Source: Leptolinea sp. UBA5203
GTDB lineage: Bacteria > Chloroflexota > Anaerolineae > Anaerolineales > Anaerolineaceae
Reading direction: 5' to 3'
Assembly: GCA_002412765.1 (NCBI GenBank)
Contig: DHVR01000009.1
Span: 1-36,064 of the forward strand
Length of the DNA stretch: 36,064 nucleotides
The notes beneath the pieces are model-generated. The model saw nothing but the letters and a program-made list of their open reading frames with translations, was not told the origin of the DNA and searched no databases. Made by a program: the position numbers and the translations under genes. This document shows, piece after piece, positions 1 to 8,187 of this stretch. Numbering within the stretch: position 1 is the first letter of the stretch; each line of letters begins with the position of its first letter.

Positions 1-60
1 ATATTTTAATCATACTAATGACACATTTAATATTTTTGATATTATACAAATAGCCGAATA

Positions 61-94
61 AAAAAAACAGCCGGTTTTTTGAAAAACCGGCTGT
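61..94 (-). terminator. Rho-independent terminator of the inositol-phosphate synthase gene
   Basis: A perfect 13-bp inverted repeat (67-79 with 82-94, GC-rich ACAGCCGG outer part) is followed, reading the minus strand, by a run of T (complement of A61-A66). It sits 18 bases past the stop codon at 112. Confidence 0.85.
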
Positions 95-111
95 GGGTCA
101 TAAATATAAAT

Positions 112-1191
112 CTATTCGCCGCGGATGAAGGCTTCGGTCATGTCGCGAGCCACATCATCTTTGTACTGTTGGGGAGGGCTCTTCATGAAGTAGGAAGCGG
201 GAGCGAGGATAGGTCCGCTTAAGCCGCGATCCAGGGCGATCTTGGCGCAGCGGACTGCATCGATGATCACGCCGGCGGAGTTCGGGGAATCCCAAACTTC
301 CAATTTGACTTCAGCGTTCAGGGGGACATCGCCAAAGGTGGTGCCTTCCATGCGGATGTAGCACCATTTGCGGTCGGTCAACCAAGGTACGTGATCGCTG
401 GGGCCGACATGCACGTTATCGGGGCCAAGGTCATAGGGCAGCATGCTGGTGACGGCGTTGGTCTTGGAAATCTTTTTGGATTCCAAACGATCGCGTTCCA
501 ACATATTGAGGAAATCGGTGTTGCCGCCGAAGTTCAATTGATAGGTGCGGTCCAGACGCACGCCGCGATCCACGAAGAGGGAGGTCAGGGCGCGGTGGAC
601 AATGGTGGCGCCGACCTGGCTCTTGATATCGTCGCCGATGATCGGCAGGCCGCGTTGGCGGAAGCGATCCGCCCAATATTCGGAACTGGAGATGAACACG
701 GGGATGGCATTGACGAAGGCCACGCCGGCTTCCAGAATCTGTTCCACATACCATTTGGTGGCCATTTCGGAGCCGACCGGCAGGTAGCTGACGACCACGT
801 CGGTTTTGGTATCTTTGAGGATTTTGACAATATCGGCGGTTGGGCCGGGGGCCTTGGTCAGAATCTCGGAAAGATATTTGCCCAAGCCGTCATGGGTCAT
901 GCCGCGGCTAACCGGGACGTTCAGGTGGGGAACATCAGAGAATTTGAAGGTGTTATTCGGATAGGAGAAGATGGCTTCGGATAAATCCTTGCCTACTTTG
1001 GTGTCCACAACATCGAAAGCGGCGGTAAATTCAATATCACTAATGCGGTAACCGCCAAGGTTTACGTGCATCAATCCTGGAACGCGGTCGGTATCCTTGG
1101 CGTTTTTATAATACGTCACACCCTGGATGAGGGAGGAAGCGCAGTTTCCGACGCCGATGATTGCAACACGCACTTTATTATCATTACTCAT
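112..1191 (-). CDS. ino1: Inositol-3-phosphate synthase (myo-inositol-1-phosphate synthase)
   Basis: A 359-residue protein of the short prokaryotic inositol-3-phosphate synthase family, which converts glucose 6-phosphate to 1D-myo-inositol 3-phosphate using bound NAD. An N-terminal Rossmann motif is visible (VAIIGVGNCASSL, residues 9-21). The middle carries the family's conserved stretches, for example IIGDDIKSQVGATIVHR and NFGGNTDFLNM. Length matches the actinobacterial/archaeal type rather than the ~500-residue eukaryotic type. On the minus strand an AAAGGAG site lies 10 bases before the ATG at 1191. Inositol phosphate here could feed phosphatidylinositol-type lipids or a compatible solute; the window gives no partner gene. 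It is transcribed alone, with a terminator just after it and a long leader before it. Some GT4 glycosyltransferases use inositol lipids, but the GT4 gene of this window is 22 kb away. Confidence 0.93.
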   Translation of the reverse strand: MSNDNKVRVAIIGVGNCASSLIQGVTYYKNAKDTDRVPGLMHVNLGGYRISDIEFTAAFDVVDTKVGKDLSEAIFSYPNNTFKFSDVPHLNVPVSRGMTHDGLGKYLSEILTKAPGPTADIVKILKDTKTDVVVSYLPVGSEMATKWYVEQILEAGVAFVNAIPVFISSSEYWADRFRQRGLPIIGDDIKSQVGATIVHRALTSLFVDRGVRLDRTYQLNFGGNTDFLNMLERDRLESKKISKTNAVTSMLPYDLGPDNVHVGPSDHVPWLTDRKWCYIRMEGTTFGDVPLNAEVKLEVWDSPNSAGVIIDAVRCAKIALDRGLSGPILAPASYFMKSPPQQYKDDVARDMTEAFIRGE

Positions 1192-1399
1192 TTTGTTGAA
1201 GCTCCTTTATGGTTGTGCCCGATGGGTTCGGTTCAATCTATCAGGGGAAACATTCCCGGCATACGGCACGTCCAAAACGCTAAAGGCATCCTTCGCTTCG
1301 CTGCAACAGAGGGGGCAGCGGTGGAGCGTTTTTGATAAGCCGCATGCTTTTCAAGGATGATCCGGCTGATTCCTTTGAAAAGACTCACTAGTGATTATA
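1192..1399 (-). promoter_or_regulatory. Promoter -10 box and long leader with hairpin before ino1
   Basis: On the minus strand a perfect TATAAT (complement of 1394-1399) would start transcription near 1387 and leave a leader of about 190 bases. Its first bases form a long hairpin: CTTTTCAAAGGA pairs with TCCTTGAAAAG (1347-1382) with a single bulged base and a 13-base loop. I see no good -35 hexamer at 17 bp, so the promoter is tentative. The hairpin is directly visible, but a regulatory role is inference. Confidence 0.4.
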
Positions 1400-1493
1400 C
1401 CGATGTTAGCCAATATTTTCTAGTCGAATGTTCACCAGAAATTAAGACAAACGTCCGCGGATTTGATGCGGCAGGGCGGAAGAGCAGATTACC

Positions 1494-1522
1494 TTGCCAA
1501 ATCAAAGGGGGATGGGTATAAT
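1494..1522 (+). promoter_or_regulatory. Sigma70-type promoter of tRNA-Pro
   Basis: TTGCCA (1494-1499) and TATAAT (1517-1522) are separated by exactly 17 bp. The tRNA begins 10 bases after the -10 box, so the 5' leader is only a few bases long. Confidence 0.75.
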
Positions 1523-1531
1523 CACTGTGTT

Positions 1532-1606
1532 CGGGGCGTAGCGCAGCCCGGCTAGCGCGCTCGGTTCGGGTCCGTGAGGTCGGCGGTTCAAATCCGCCCG
1601 CCCCGA
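1532..1606 (+). tRNA. tRNA-Pro (anticodon CGG)
   Basis: A complete cloverleaf can be folded. The 7-bp acceptor stem is CGGGGCG/CGCCCCG, a D arm contains AGCGCAGCC and GCGC, the anticodon loop TTCGGGT gives CGG (1568-1570), and the T arm is GGCGG-TTCAAAT-CCGCC with discriminator A1606. One T-T mismatch sits inside the anticodon stem. CCA is not encoded (CAG follows). Its 3' end is repeated downstream (1682-1702). Confidence 0.93.
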
Positions 1607-1610
1607 CAGT
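1590..1610 (+). repeat. Direct repeat copy 1, at the tRNA-Pro 3' end
   Basis: This 21-base stretch covers half of the T arm, the whole 3' acceptor strand and four flanking bases of tRNA-Pro. It is identical to 1682-1702. Tyrosine integrases commonly use tRNA 3' ends as attachment sites, and integration leaves such a duplication. Confidence 0.8.
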
Positions 1611-1612
1611 TG

Positions 1613-1643
1613 AAGTCTGATTCTTATGAGTCAGACTTTTTTT
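1613..1643 (+). terminator. Rho-independent terminator after tRNA-Pro
   Basis: AAGTCTGA (1613-1620) pairs with TCAGACTT (1631-1638) over 8 bp and is followed by a run of seven T. It lies 7 bases after the tRNA. Confidence 0.85.
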
Positions 1644-1681
1644 ATTTAACCTCGGTGGTGTCTACCCATTGAGGGTACCAG

Positions 1682-1702
1682 AAATCCGCCCGCCCCGACA
1701 GT
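1682..1702 (+). repeat. Direct repeat copy 2, orphan tRNA-Pro 3' end (possible att site)
   Basis: An exact 21-base copy of 1590-1610 with no tRNA body in front of it. It can only be a remnant or duplicated end. Only 71 bases separate the two copies, so whatever element made the repeat is gone, or the copy marks the near border of a decayed insertion. No integrase gene is present in the window. Confidence 0.75.
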
Positions 1703-2056
1703 AACGACTTCAGAAATGGAGTAAGCTTTCATTTAAATTGGCGTCATTCCCATTGAGTGTCAGGAAAATCCACCCATTCCAATAAAGTCCCATCACGAGA
1801 ATTCTCCTAGGACTGACCTCTTCCTCGAATCTATCGGAGTTTATCCATTTGTTTTGTAACTTTATGGGATGAATTATGCCTTTTTACAGAAAGTGACTGT
1901 ATTTTCTTGCTAGTAAGAAGTAATTGGCATAGACTATTCCTATCTGTAAACTATTGGGGTGCAATTTATTCAGTGGTATTCAGATTAATAACAAGCTATC
2001 TATTCGAAAAATGCTATCAATAAAAGAATGCTCAGACAAAAAGGAAACCCTTGCTC
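1703..2056. other. AT-rich intergenic stretch without a recognisable gene
   Basis: About 350 bases between the tRNA repeat and the YcxB-like gene. I see no ORF with a start signal, no tRNA and no strong hairpin. Its base composition is clearly more AT-rich than the tRNA side. Confidence 0.5.
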
Positions 2057-2671
2057 ATGATATCTTTTAGCTTTGTCCCGACCAAAGAGGATTATATTAA
2101 GTCGTTTCAGACATTTCATTTACACAATAATCGGAAATGGATTTTGTTGATCATCATAATGATCCCTCTTTTACTAATCATCAATTCGATATTTCTACAC
2201 AATGATATTGGTTTTAAATACTATGAAATTTTCCTGCTTGCGGTTCCTATCTATCTGATCTTTGTTTTTGTAATTAATCCTTTGTTGATTGTAAGGAATT
2301 TGGAGAAAGATGAGCGTTTGAGTAATCTGCTACAATTTGAATTCAATGATGAACAGATTCTTTGTAAAACTAAATTTATTGAAACCAAATTGGATTGGGG
2401 AAGCTTTCAAAAAGTTGTTGAATCTAGTGATTATTTTCTTCTTGTCTACTCTACGAATAAAAATTTGTTCCAATATATTCCTAAACGTGCATTTGCCACA
2501 ACTGAGAAAGAACAAGAATTCAGGAATTATTTGAATATTAAAATTCCCACCAACCAAAAAACACAAATCGACATCAAGCTACCCATAGCTACCCTGGTGA
2601 TTTTGATTGTGATTGGATTTTGCCTCCTAATATTCATGCTTGCTACGATTTCATATCTTCAAAACGGATAA
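2057..2671 (+). CDS. YcxB-like membrane protein
   Basis: A 204-residue protein with two hydrophobic segments near the N terminus (about residues 28-48 and 58-76), a central soluble domain, and a last hydrophobic segment at the C terminus (about 177-200). The soluble part has the pattern of the YcxB-like family: LDWGSFQKVVES, then a line ending YIPKRAF. This resembles a small PH-like domain on the cytoplasmic side. Function in the family is unknown. The reading frame is open from a TTG at 2051, but ATG 2057 lies 11 bases after AAGGA and is preferred. The gene is markedly AT-rich compared with its surroundings and sits just beyond the duplicated tRNA end, which fits acquisition by transfer. Confidence 0.7.
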   Translation: MISFSFVPTKEDYIKSFQTFHLHNNRKWILLIIIMIPLLLIINSIFLHNDIGFKYYEIFLLAVPIYLIFVFVINPLLIVRNLEKDERLSNLLQFEFNDEQILCKTKFIETKLDWGSFQKVVESSDYFLLVYSTNKNLFQYIPKRAFATTEKEQEFRNYLNIKIPTNQKTQIDIKLPIATLVILIVIGFCLLIFMLATISYLQNG

Positions 2672-2903
2672 AAATTCACTTAATTTCGCGCCTACGGTCC
2701 CTCTACAACATTGGATGATTTGTCCAGTCTCCCACCCAACTTTGATCTCGCCGCGCTTCGCTTGCGATGAAACACAGGCAGGTTGGCCGTGGAATAGTTC
2801 TGAATTGTAGCAGGTGGCTGCAGCCAATGGTCATTGAAAGGCGGAGCTGGAGGAGTGCTGGCGCTATAAAGCGGAATTGCTTGAATAAGGATATAATTTC
2901 TTT

Positions 2904-3386
2904 ATGAACCGAAATGCTGCAATTACGGGAGATCAACTCAGCAACACCCTGCATATCTTAGGCGTCAATTTTCTGTTGGGTGGGCAGAATGAAGATGCAC
3001 CACTGCATAAACAACCTGCGCAGCTTCTGGCTGCCTTGGCTGAGAGTGATGAGGCTCGTTTGCGATTGTCTCTCATTCCGCTCTTTCTGGAGCACCCTGA
3101 ATTTGCTGTGCATGTCCGTACAGTGGCTGCTGGTGTTGCTCCAACAGCGAGGCTGACGTTCCAATGCTATTACAGTGCCGCCCTATGGATCGCACAAAAA
3201 TACAAGCGGGTTCATCCCCTGCCGGATTACTTTTCCGCCGATCTGGGTTTCCGGCCCACAGAAAACCCTGATGAAAATCTGCGTCTACTGGCTCAACGCC
3301 ACGCTGAATTAAGCGGTGAATCGGTTAACTGGCTTGGTACCTATCTACACGCCGAGCAGGTTTGGCAGAAAGGTATAGCTGGATAA
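2904..3386 (+). CDS. Hypothetical protein, 160 residues
   Basis: I do not recognise the family. The protein is soluble, with no signal peptide or membrane segment, and looks mostly helical: Leu/Ala-rich stretches such as QLLAALAES, then RLRLSLIPLFLEHPEF, then a Tyr/Trp-containing helix (FQCYYSAALWIAQKYK). AAGGAT lies 11 bases before the ATG. Codon use resembles the neighbouring housekeeping genes more than the AT-rich gene before it. The two-part helical look might suggest a repeat-type scaffold or a toxin-antitoxin-like partner, but no motif supports either. Confidence 0.6.
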   Translation: MNRNAAITGDQLSNTLHILGVNFLLGGQNEDAPLHKQPAQLLAALAESDEARLRLSLIPLFLEHPEFAVHVRTVAAGVAPTARLTFQCYYSAALWIAQKYKRVHPLPDYFSADLGFRPTENPDENLRLLAQRHAELSGESVNWLGTYLHAEQVWQKGIAG

Positions 3387-3411
3387 ATTGTATTTAATTA
3401 AAAATGACACT

Positions 3412-3438
3412 TCACAACCCTGGTGGGGTGAGTCTTTT
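3412..3438 (+). terminator. Possible weak terminator after the 160-aa gene
   Basis: TCAC(AA)CCC can pair with GGGGTGA around a TGGT loop with two unpaired A, and GTCTTTT follows. The stem is short and bulged, so this is tentative. Confidence 0.35.
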
Positions 3439-3537
3439 GGATAGCTCCAGTGGATGGTCATAGGATTGGGTTAGCGGTACAATTACTTCAGAAGATCAGA
3501 CCAGATAAGACATTCACAACTTCTTTAGGGTGTAATC

Positions 3538-3735
3538 ATGCGCGAACAACTCGAACAACGTCTAAAACAACTCAAATCCGAATTCGAAGCCGGCCAGAAG
3601 ATGCTGACTGATTTGGAAGCCAAGCAGGCCAACGTCCGTGAAACCTTGCTGCGCATTAGCGGCGGTATCCAGGTGATTGAAGAAGAATTAAGTAAAGTGG
3701 ATCAATCGGCCCCCGCAGTGCCTGGTAAAAAATAG
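3538..3735 (+). CDS. Small coiled-coil protein, 65 residues
   Basis: A short, highly charged protein whose first 50 residues show a heptad-like pattern (LEQRLKQLKSEFEAG..., then IEEELSKV) typical of a coiled coil. An Ala/Pro/Lys tail follows. No membrane segment or catalytic motif is seen. The upstream signal is weak (TAGGG about 9 bases before the ATG). The strongly helical composition and clean start make a real gene likely. Function is unknown; it could be an assembly or scaffold peptide. Confidence 0.6.
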   Translation: MREQLEQRLKQLKSEFEAGQKMLTDLEAKQANVRETLLRISGGIQVIEEELSKVDQSAPAVPGKK

Positions 3736-4263
3736 CTAAAACGCTATATTTTATCATTGCATGACTCGCAGCAGGTGAGGTTTGGTTTAAAAACCTCTTT
3801 TCAGGTTGGAACGAAAGAGGTTGCCAAAATGGTGACCTGTTTGGTTTGATTCAAACTATCTTTTGTCGTGGGTATTCCATGGATTCGTGAATTGACTTTG
3901 ATGGAACCTTGTAGATATTGAACTGAATTACCGATAGGATGGGGGATAAGCACTAAATATCTGGAAAGCAAATCTGTCATCATGGCCTTCATTTCGATAT
4001 GCTAAGTCCAGTTTAAAAGTTGTGGATTTGCGAATAGCTGTCAATTATGATGAAAAAGGTTTGGCTTATGGAAAGTCTATAATTTTGGAATAAACCGCTA
4101 TTGCACCATAGGTCTGAAGTCATTACAAGCCCGGCAATATGCCCACAAATTACCTCAGGAAAATACTACCGGATGACGTTGAGAGCGCTTCACTGCGCTT
4201 GTGATGACATGCGTCCACAACAACAGATCATGCTAAGACATTTTCCATTCACGATATATGCGA
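3736..4263. other. Intergenic stretch of about 530 bases without a recognisable gene
   Basis: It holds an imperfect inverted repeat near 3790-3825 (AACCTCTTT / AAAGAGGTT) without a T-run. The only open frames are short and lack start signals. I see nothing else I can support. Confidence 0.5.
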
Positions 4264-6537
4264 TTATTTGATGATAGAAGCTGCTTCTACTCGATCGCGA
4301 CCATTATGTTTGGCCAGATAAAGAGCCTCATCTGCTTTTTTTAGGATGCCTGTGACCGTTGAGCTGTGATCCGGGAAGATGGCCACCCCCAGGGAGATGG
4401 ATATTACCCCCAAAGGCTGACGGCGGTATTCCACACGCATGGCTTTTATGGCCTGTCGAATTTGTTCTGCACGCTGCATGGTCACTGCCTGATTGGCTTC
4501 CGGCAGGATTATGATGAATTCTTCACCCCCATAGCGGCAGACGATATCTTCGCCGCGAATTTGGTTTTGGAGTACCGCGCCCATTTCACGCAGGACCATA
4601 TCTCCGGCTTCATGCCCATTGGTATCGTTAAAAACCTTGAAATGATCAATATCCAGCATGATGATGCCCACCGGCATATTTTTGCGCTGAGCCCGAGGAA
4701 TTTCCCGGGCGAGTGACTCTTCCATATACCGTCTATTGAACAATCCTGTCAGGGTATCCCGGATGGATTGGGTGCGCAATGTTTCTCGAAGTTTTAGATT
4801 TGAAAAAGAGAGAGAGAGATGGTCTGCCAATGTGTGAGCCAGGTCCTGAAGATTATCCATCGCAGAGGTACTGCCCTTCTCTTCAATATGAAATACCCCA
4901 ATCATCTCCCCGGAAGCCATCATGGGTACTTCAAAGTATCCTCCCTCAAATGGTTTTTGGATATGCTGGCAGTTAAGTCCTGGTTTGGATTCTCCGCCTT
5001 GATAAATCTGACTGCGGCGCATGGCCCAACATTCATCAGGAGAAAATGAATTTTTACTCTGCAGCTTGTCTCCCCAAACCGTAACTGCCTCAACGGAGGA
5101 ACGTGAATTACTAATGAGATAAATTGCACCTGATGTATCAGGAAATAATTGTGGAATGAATTCATTGATTATGTTGAAGTATTCGTCCCGTTCATTGCTA
5201 ATCTGCAGTAAGTCGCCCATCTGACGCATCATATTCGCCTCTTGATTGCGTTTTTCAAGGTCATTTATCCAGGAGATCAACTTTTCGTTGGCAATTTCTA
5301 TTTCATGTTCCGCTTGCCGGCGCTCTGTGATATCTTCTGAGGTAGCCAATACTCCGATGACCTTGCCATCGAGTCCGTGCAATGGAATTTTGTTGGATCT
5401 GATCCAAACTCTCGATCCATCCGATTGTAGAATGGACTCTTCAATACCAAGCCTGGGGATATCTGTTTCGATGACTCGTTGGTCGTCTTCTCGGTGCTGT
5501 TGGGCAAGGTCCTTCCACGGCAGATCAAAATCTGTCTTTCCAACGAGCTCAACCGGGTTGCCAAGCCCAACCTGTTCCGCAAAAGCCTGATTGCAGCCTA
5601 AGTACTTTAAATTATTGTCTTTCCAGAAAGCCAGCATGGGGATATTATCCACTACCAGCTGCAGCATTTGACGCGAGTTAAAGGATTCCTCTTCCGCCAA
5701 TTTGCGTGCGGTTATATCGCGGGCGATTCCAACCAGTCCGATTACCTTGCCTTGATTGTCATGAAATGGCATTTTAATGGTACTGACCCAGCGTTTTTGT
5801 CCATCTTTCGTAACACTGGGCTCTTCTTCCACGCTCAAGGGTTGGTCAGTTTCCATCACCCGGCGATCATCAGCTTGATAACGGGCTGCAAGGTCGGGGG
5901 GATAGAAATCCATGTCACTTTTGCCTAGCAGCGTAGCCGGATTATTGATACCGATCACCCGGGCATCACTGAGATTGTTCAGAATAAAACGGCAGTCCCG
6001 GTCATGAGCAAAAATCTGGTCTGGAATATTATCAATGACAGTGCGTAAAAGGCGGCGCTCTTGTTCCAGGATTTCTTGTGTCATGATTCGATCGTTGATG
6101 TCTTCATTAATCGCCACAAAATGAGTGACAGTCCCTGTCTCATTCTTTACGGGGACTATGGAACTATTTTCCCAATGATATTCACCGGCTTTATTGCGGT
6201 TACATAATTGTCCCTGCCAAGGCATGCCTGCTGTAATCGTTTTCCATAGGGTGGAATACTCATCATTCGTAGTGTAGCCTGATTTAAGGAAGCGAGGGTT
6301 TTGACCGACGGCTTCTTCGAGAGAATACCCCGATGTCTCTGAAAACTTGGGATTGACATATTCAATCGTACCATTGATGTCGGTGATCAAAATGGAAGCT
6401 GGATTATGTTCAATAGCACAGATAAATTTTCGGTGCTGTTCAATAATTTGTTTGTATTCTTCCTGACCGCGTAAGGTTTTCCGTAATTCGGATACTTCGT
6501 CAATCAGTTGGGCTTTTGTTTTCTGATGATCATTCAT
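4264..6537 (-). CDS. Diguanylate cyclase with three PAS domains and a GAF domain
   Basis: A 757-residue soluble sensor enzyme that should make cyclic di-GMP from two GTP. Order of domains: short coiled coil (1-40); PAS 1 (about 40-155, FSETSGYSLEEAVGQNP and FVAINEDINDR); PAS 2 (about 160-285); PAS 3 (about 290-410, closing GVLATSEDITERR); a helical linker; a GAF-like domain (about 440-585); GGDEF (about 590-750). The active-site motif is GGEEF, and RGED five residues before it is an intact inhibitory I-site (RxxD), so product inhibition is expected. No membrane segment is visible, so the signal is cytoplasmic. There is no EAL or HD-GYP phosphodiesterase domain. On the minus strand GAGG lies 6 bases before the ATG. 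It stands alone and divergent from the protease gene at 6893. Confidence 0.92.
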   Translation of the reverse strand: MNDHQKTKAQLIDEVSELRKTLRGQEEYKQIIEQHRKFICAIEHNPASILITDINGTIEYVNPKFSETSGYSLEEAVGQNPRFLKSGYTTNDEYSTLWKTITAGMPWQGQLCNRNKAGEYHWENSSIVPVKNETGTVTHFVAINEDINDRIMTQEILEQERRLLRTVIDNIPDQIFAHDRDCRFILNNLSDARVIGINNPATLLGKSDMDFYPPDLAARYQADDRRVMETDQPLSVEEEPSVTKDGQKRWVSTIKMPFHDNQGKVIGLVGIARDITARKLAEEESFNSRQMLQLVVDNIPMLAFWKDNNLKYLGCNQAFAEQVGLGNPVELVGKTDFDLPWKDLAQQHREDDQRVIETDIPRLGIEESILQSDGSRVWIRSNKIPLHGLDGKVIGVLATSEDITERRQAEHEIEIANEKLISWINDLEKRNQEANMMRQMGDLLQISNERDEYFNIINEFIPQLFPDTSGAIYLISNSRSSVEAVTVWGDKLQSKNSFSPDECWAMRRSQIYQGGESKPGLNCQHIQKPFEGGYFEVPMMASGEMIGVFHIEEKGSTSAMDNLQDLAHTLADHLSLSFSNLKLRETLRTQSIRDTLTGLFNRRYMEESLAREIPRAQRKNMPVGIIMLDIDHFKVFNDTNGHEAGDMVLREMGAVLQNQIRGEDIVCRYGGEEFIIILPEANQAVTMQRAEQIRQAIKAMRVEYRRQPLGVISISLGVAIFPDHSSTVTGILKKADEALYLAKHNGRDRVEAASIIK

Positions 6538-6540
6538 CTA

Positions 6541-6892
6541 GAACCTCAACGAACGATTGTTGACTCCATCGTGATTACCAGGTAATGATTGCGTTTGGAT
6601 TATCAGATTGAAATAGTAAAGAGTAATTTTTGAATTCTGGCACTTAAGTAGATGTCCGCCTCAGTGTAGCATTGATTTGAGTCCACTTATCTGAAATATG
6701 TGTAAATAATTTGTATTTTTATCCATCCAGTGGTGTAGCGGTTCAACGCCCATTACCCATCCTATCGCCTCAGCCAGCCCAAGACTGGCCACAAGTCGAG
6801 TACCCGTTTAATGACGAATCAGTATAATTAATCCAGTTCAAATTTGTGAATTTGAGAATCTCTATCCTCATGGATTAAGGAAGTTAAAAATC
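6541..6892. promoter_or_regulatory. Divergent intergenic region with a possible -10 box
   Basis: About 350 bases between the divergent cyclase and protease genes. TATAAT at 6823-6828 points toward the protease gene, but no convincing -35 hexamer is placed. Nothing else is evident. Confidence 0.3.
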
Positions 6893-7987
6893 ATGGAAAG
6901 TCAAACAATCATAGATTCTGCAGAAGTTCCTGCGGTTTCTTCTCCTAAAAAAGTGAACTGGAAACAGGTTGGCGCTTACATTGGGCTTACCTTTGGCCTA
7001 ACTGTCTTACTGGATCTGGCTTTATTTCTCACCGGCGGGTTAACCAGCCCGGCGGTTGGGATAGCGCTGCAGTTCCAGATGTTGCTGCCGGCGTTTTCCG
7101 CCATGCTGCTGGGTATGTTCTTCTTTAAGGACAGCCCGATTTATCTGAAAAATAACCAGACCAAATCAAAATGGTTTACCTGGTATTTCCTGTTTTTCAC
7201 CCTGCTGTATGCTGCCGCGGTGATTACCTCCTTTATCCAACCTGACCTGACGATGACGCTGAGCTCCGTGATGCTGCTGCCAAGTCTGATTGGGATGATT
7301 CTGGTGCTCGTCTTACGGGCAGTGGGCGGCAAAGAGACCTTTGCCAGTGTCGGCATGGCCGCTGGAAAGGCGAAGTACTGGTACTTGTTTGCCCTGGGTA
7401 TTTTGCTGTTTACCGGCTCGCAGACCATTTTGAACTGGGTGTTCAACCTGGGTGAAAAAGTGGATTTGGCCCCTCTATTGGCACAGGGTGCTGCTGCCGG
7501 CATGTCGGCTACCGTTTTCATGATTATCCTCACCGTTCAAACGGTCCTTCTTGGACCCTTCCTGGGATTGCTGATCACATTCGGTGAAGAATACGGTTGG
7601 CGGGGTTACTTGCAGCCTGCCTTGATGGGACTGGGCCGCATCCGCGGGGTTGCGCTGCTGGGTGTGATCTGGGGCGTCTGGCACTGGCCGGTCATCTGGA
7701 TGGGCTACAACTATCCGGCACATCCTATCCTGGGTTCCCTGTTGATGGTGTTATTCTGTGTCGGATTGGCCTTTGTGCTGGGGTATGCGGTACTTAAAGG
7801 AAAAGGAATCTGGATCGCTGCTTTCTTGCACGCTTTAGTGAATCAATCCACCAGCTTTTTCATGGGCATCCTGTATGCTCCGAAGGACATGTCGTTTTCC
7901 TTTGGCATCGGCATCCCCGGATTAATAATGCTGGGGTTGGTAGTGTTATGGATTCTGCGTGACCCAATATGGAAAGAGAACGAGTAG
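6893..7987 (+). CDS. CPBP-family (CAAX/Abi-type) intramembrane metalloprotease
   Basis: A 364-residue polytopic membrane protein with about eight to nine hydrophobic segments. The CPBP signature motifs are present in order: EExxxR as EEYGWRG (residues 232-238), then a His motif in GVWHWP (H264), then the HALVN motif near residue 318. These Glu and His residues bind the metal in the family. Family members process prenylated proteins or act in bacteriocin immunity and membrane-protein cleavage; the substrate here cannot be told. AAGGAAG lies about 9 bases before the ATG. The gene is transcribed alone and ends at a strong terminator. Confidence 0.88.
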   Translation: MESQTIIDSAEVPAVSSPKKVNWKQVGAYIGLTFGLTVLLDLALFLTGGLTSPAVGIALQFQMLLPAFSAMLLGMFFFKDSPIYLKNNQTKSKWFTWYFLFFTLLYAAAVITSFIQPDLTMTLSSVMLLPSLIGMILVLVLRAVGGKETFASVGMAAGKAKYWYLFALGILLFTGSQTILNWVFNLGEKVDLAPLLAQGAAAGMSATVFMIILTVQTVLLGPFLGLLITFGEEYGWRGYLQPALMGLGRIRGVALLGVIWGVWHWPVIWMGYNYPAHPILGSLLMVLFCVGLAFVLGYAVLKGKGIWIAAFLHALVNQSTSFFMGILYAPKDMSFSFGIGIPGLIMLGLVVLWILRDPIWKENE

Positions 7988-8020
7988 AAACACCGGAGTG
8001 ATCTCAGTAGAAAGTAAAAG

Positions 8021-8054
8021 AAGGACTTTATGCACCGCGCATGAAGTCCTTTTT
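8021..8054 (+). terminator. Rho-independent terminator after the CPBP protease gene
   Basis: A 13-bp stem (8021-8033 with 8039-8051, one G-T pair) with a 5-base loop, followed by T residues at 8050-8054. Confidence 0.8.
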
Positions 8055-8187
8055 GGAAGATTAATAAGAATCCGAAATCCTAAACCATGTCGCAGCATTG
8101 TGGGTCGAACCATAAAAGAATTCTCATTTCAAATGAATAAAGAGTCGGATTCGTATGTGGGATGGGGATAAGGGGATGATGTCCAGC

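Noticed and set aside
391..984. Plus-strand ORF of 197 codons opposite ino1
   Set aside because: Antisense shadow of a clear enzyme gene; Gly/Asp-rich low-complexity translation with no start signal.
1532..1702. Second tRNA gene at the repeat
   Set aside because: Copy 2 holds only the 3' end; no D arm or anticodon arm precedes it.
3801..3992. Minus-strand ORF of 63 codons in the intergenic region
   Set aside because: No ribosome site, no recognisable pattern, overlaps an inverted repeat.
7959..8171. ORF of 70 codons after the CPBP gene
   Set aside because: It overlaps the CPBP gene end and runs through its terminator.
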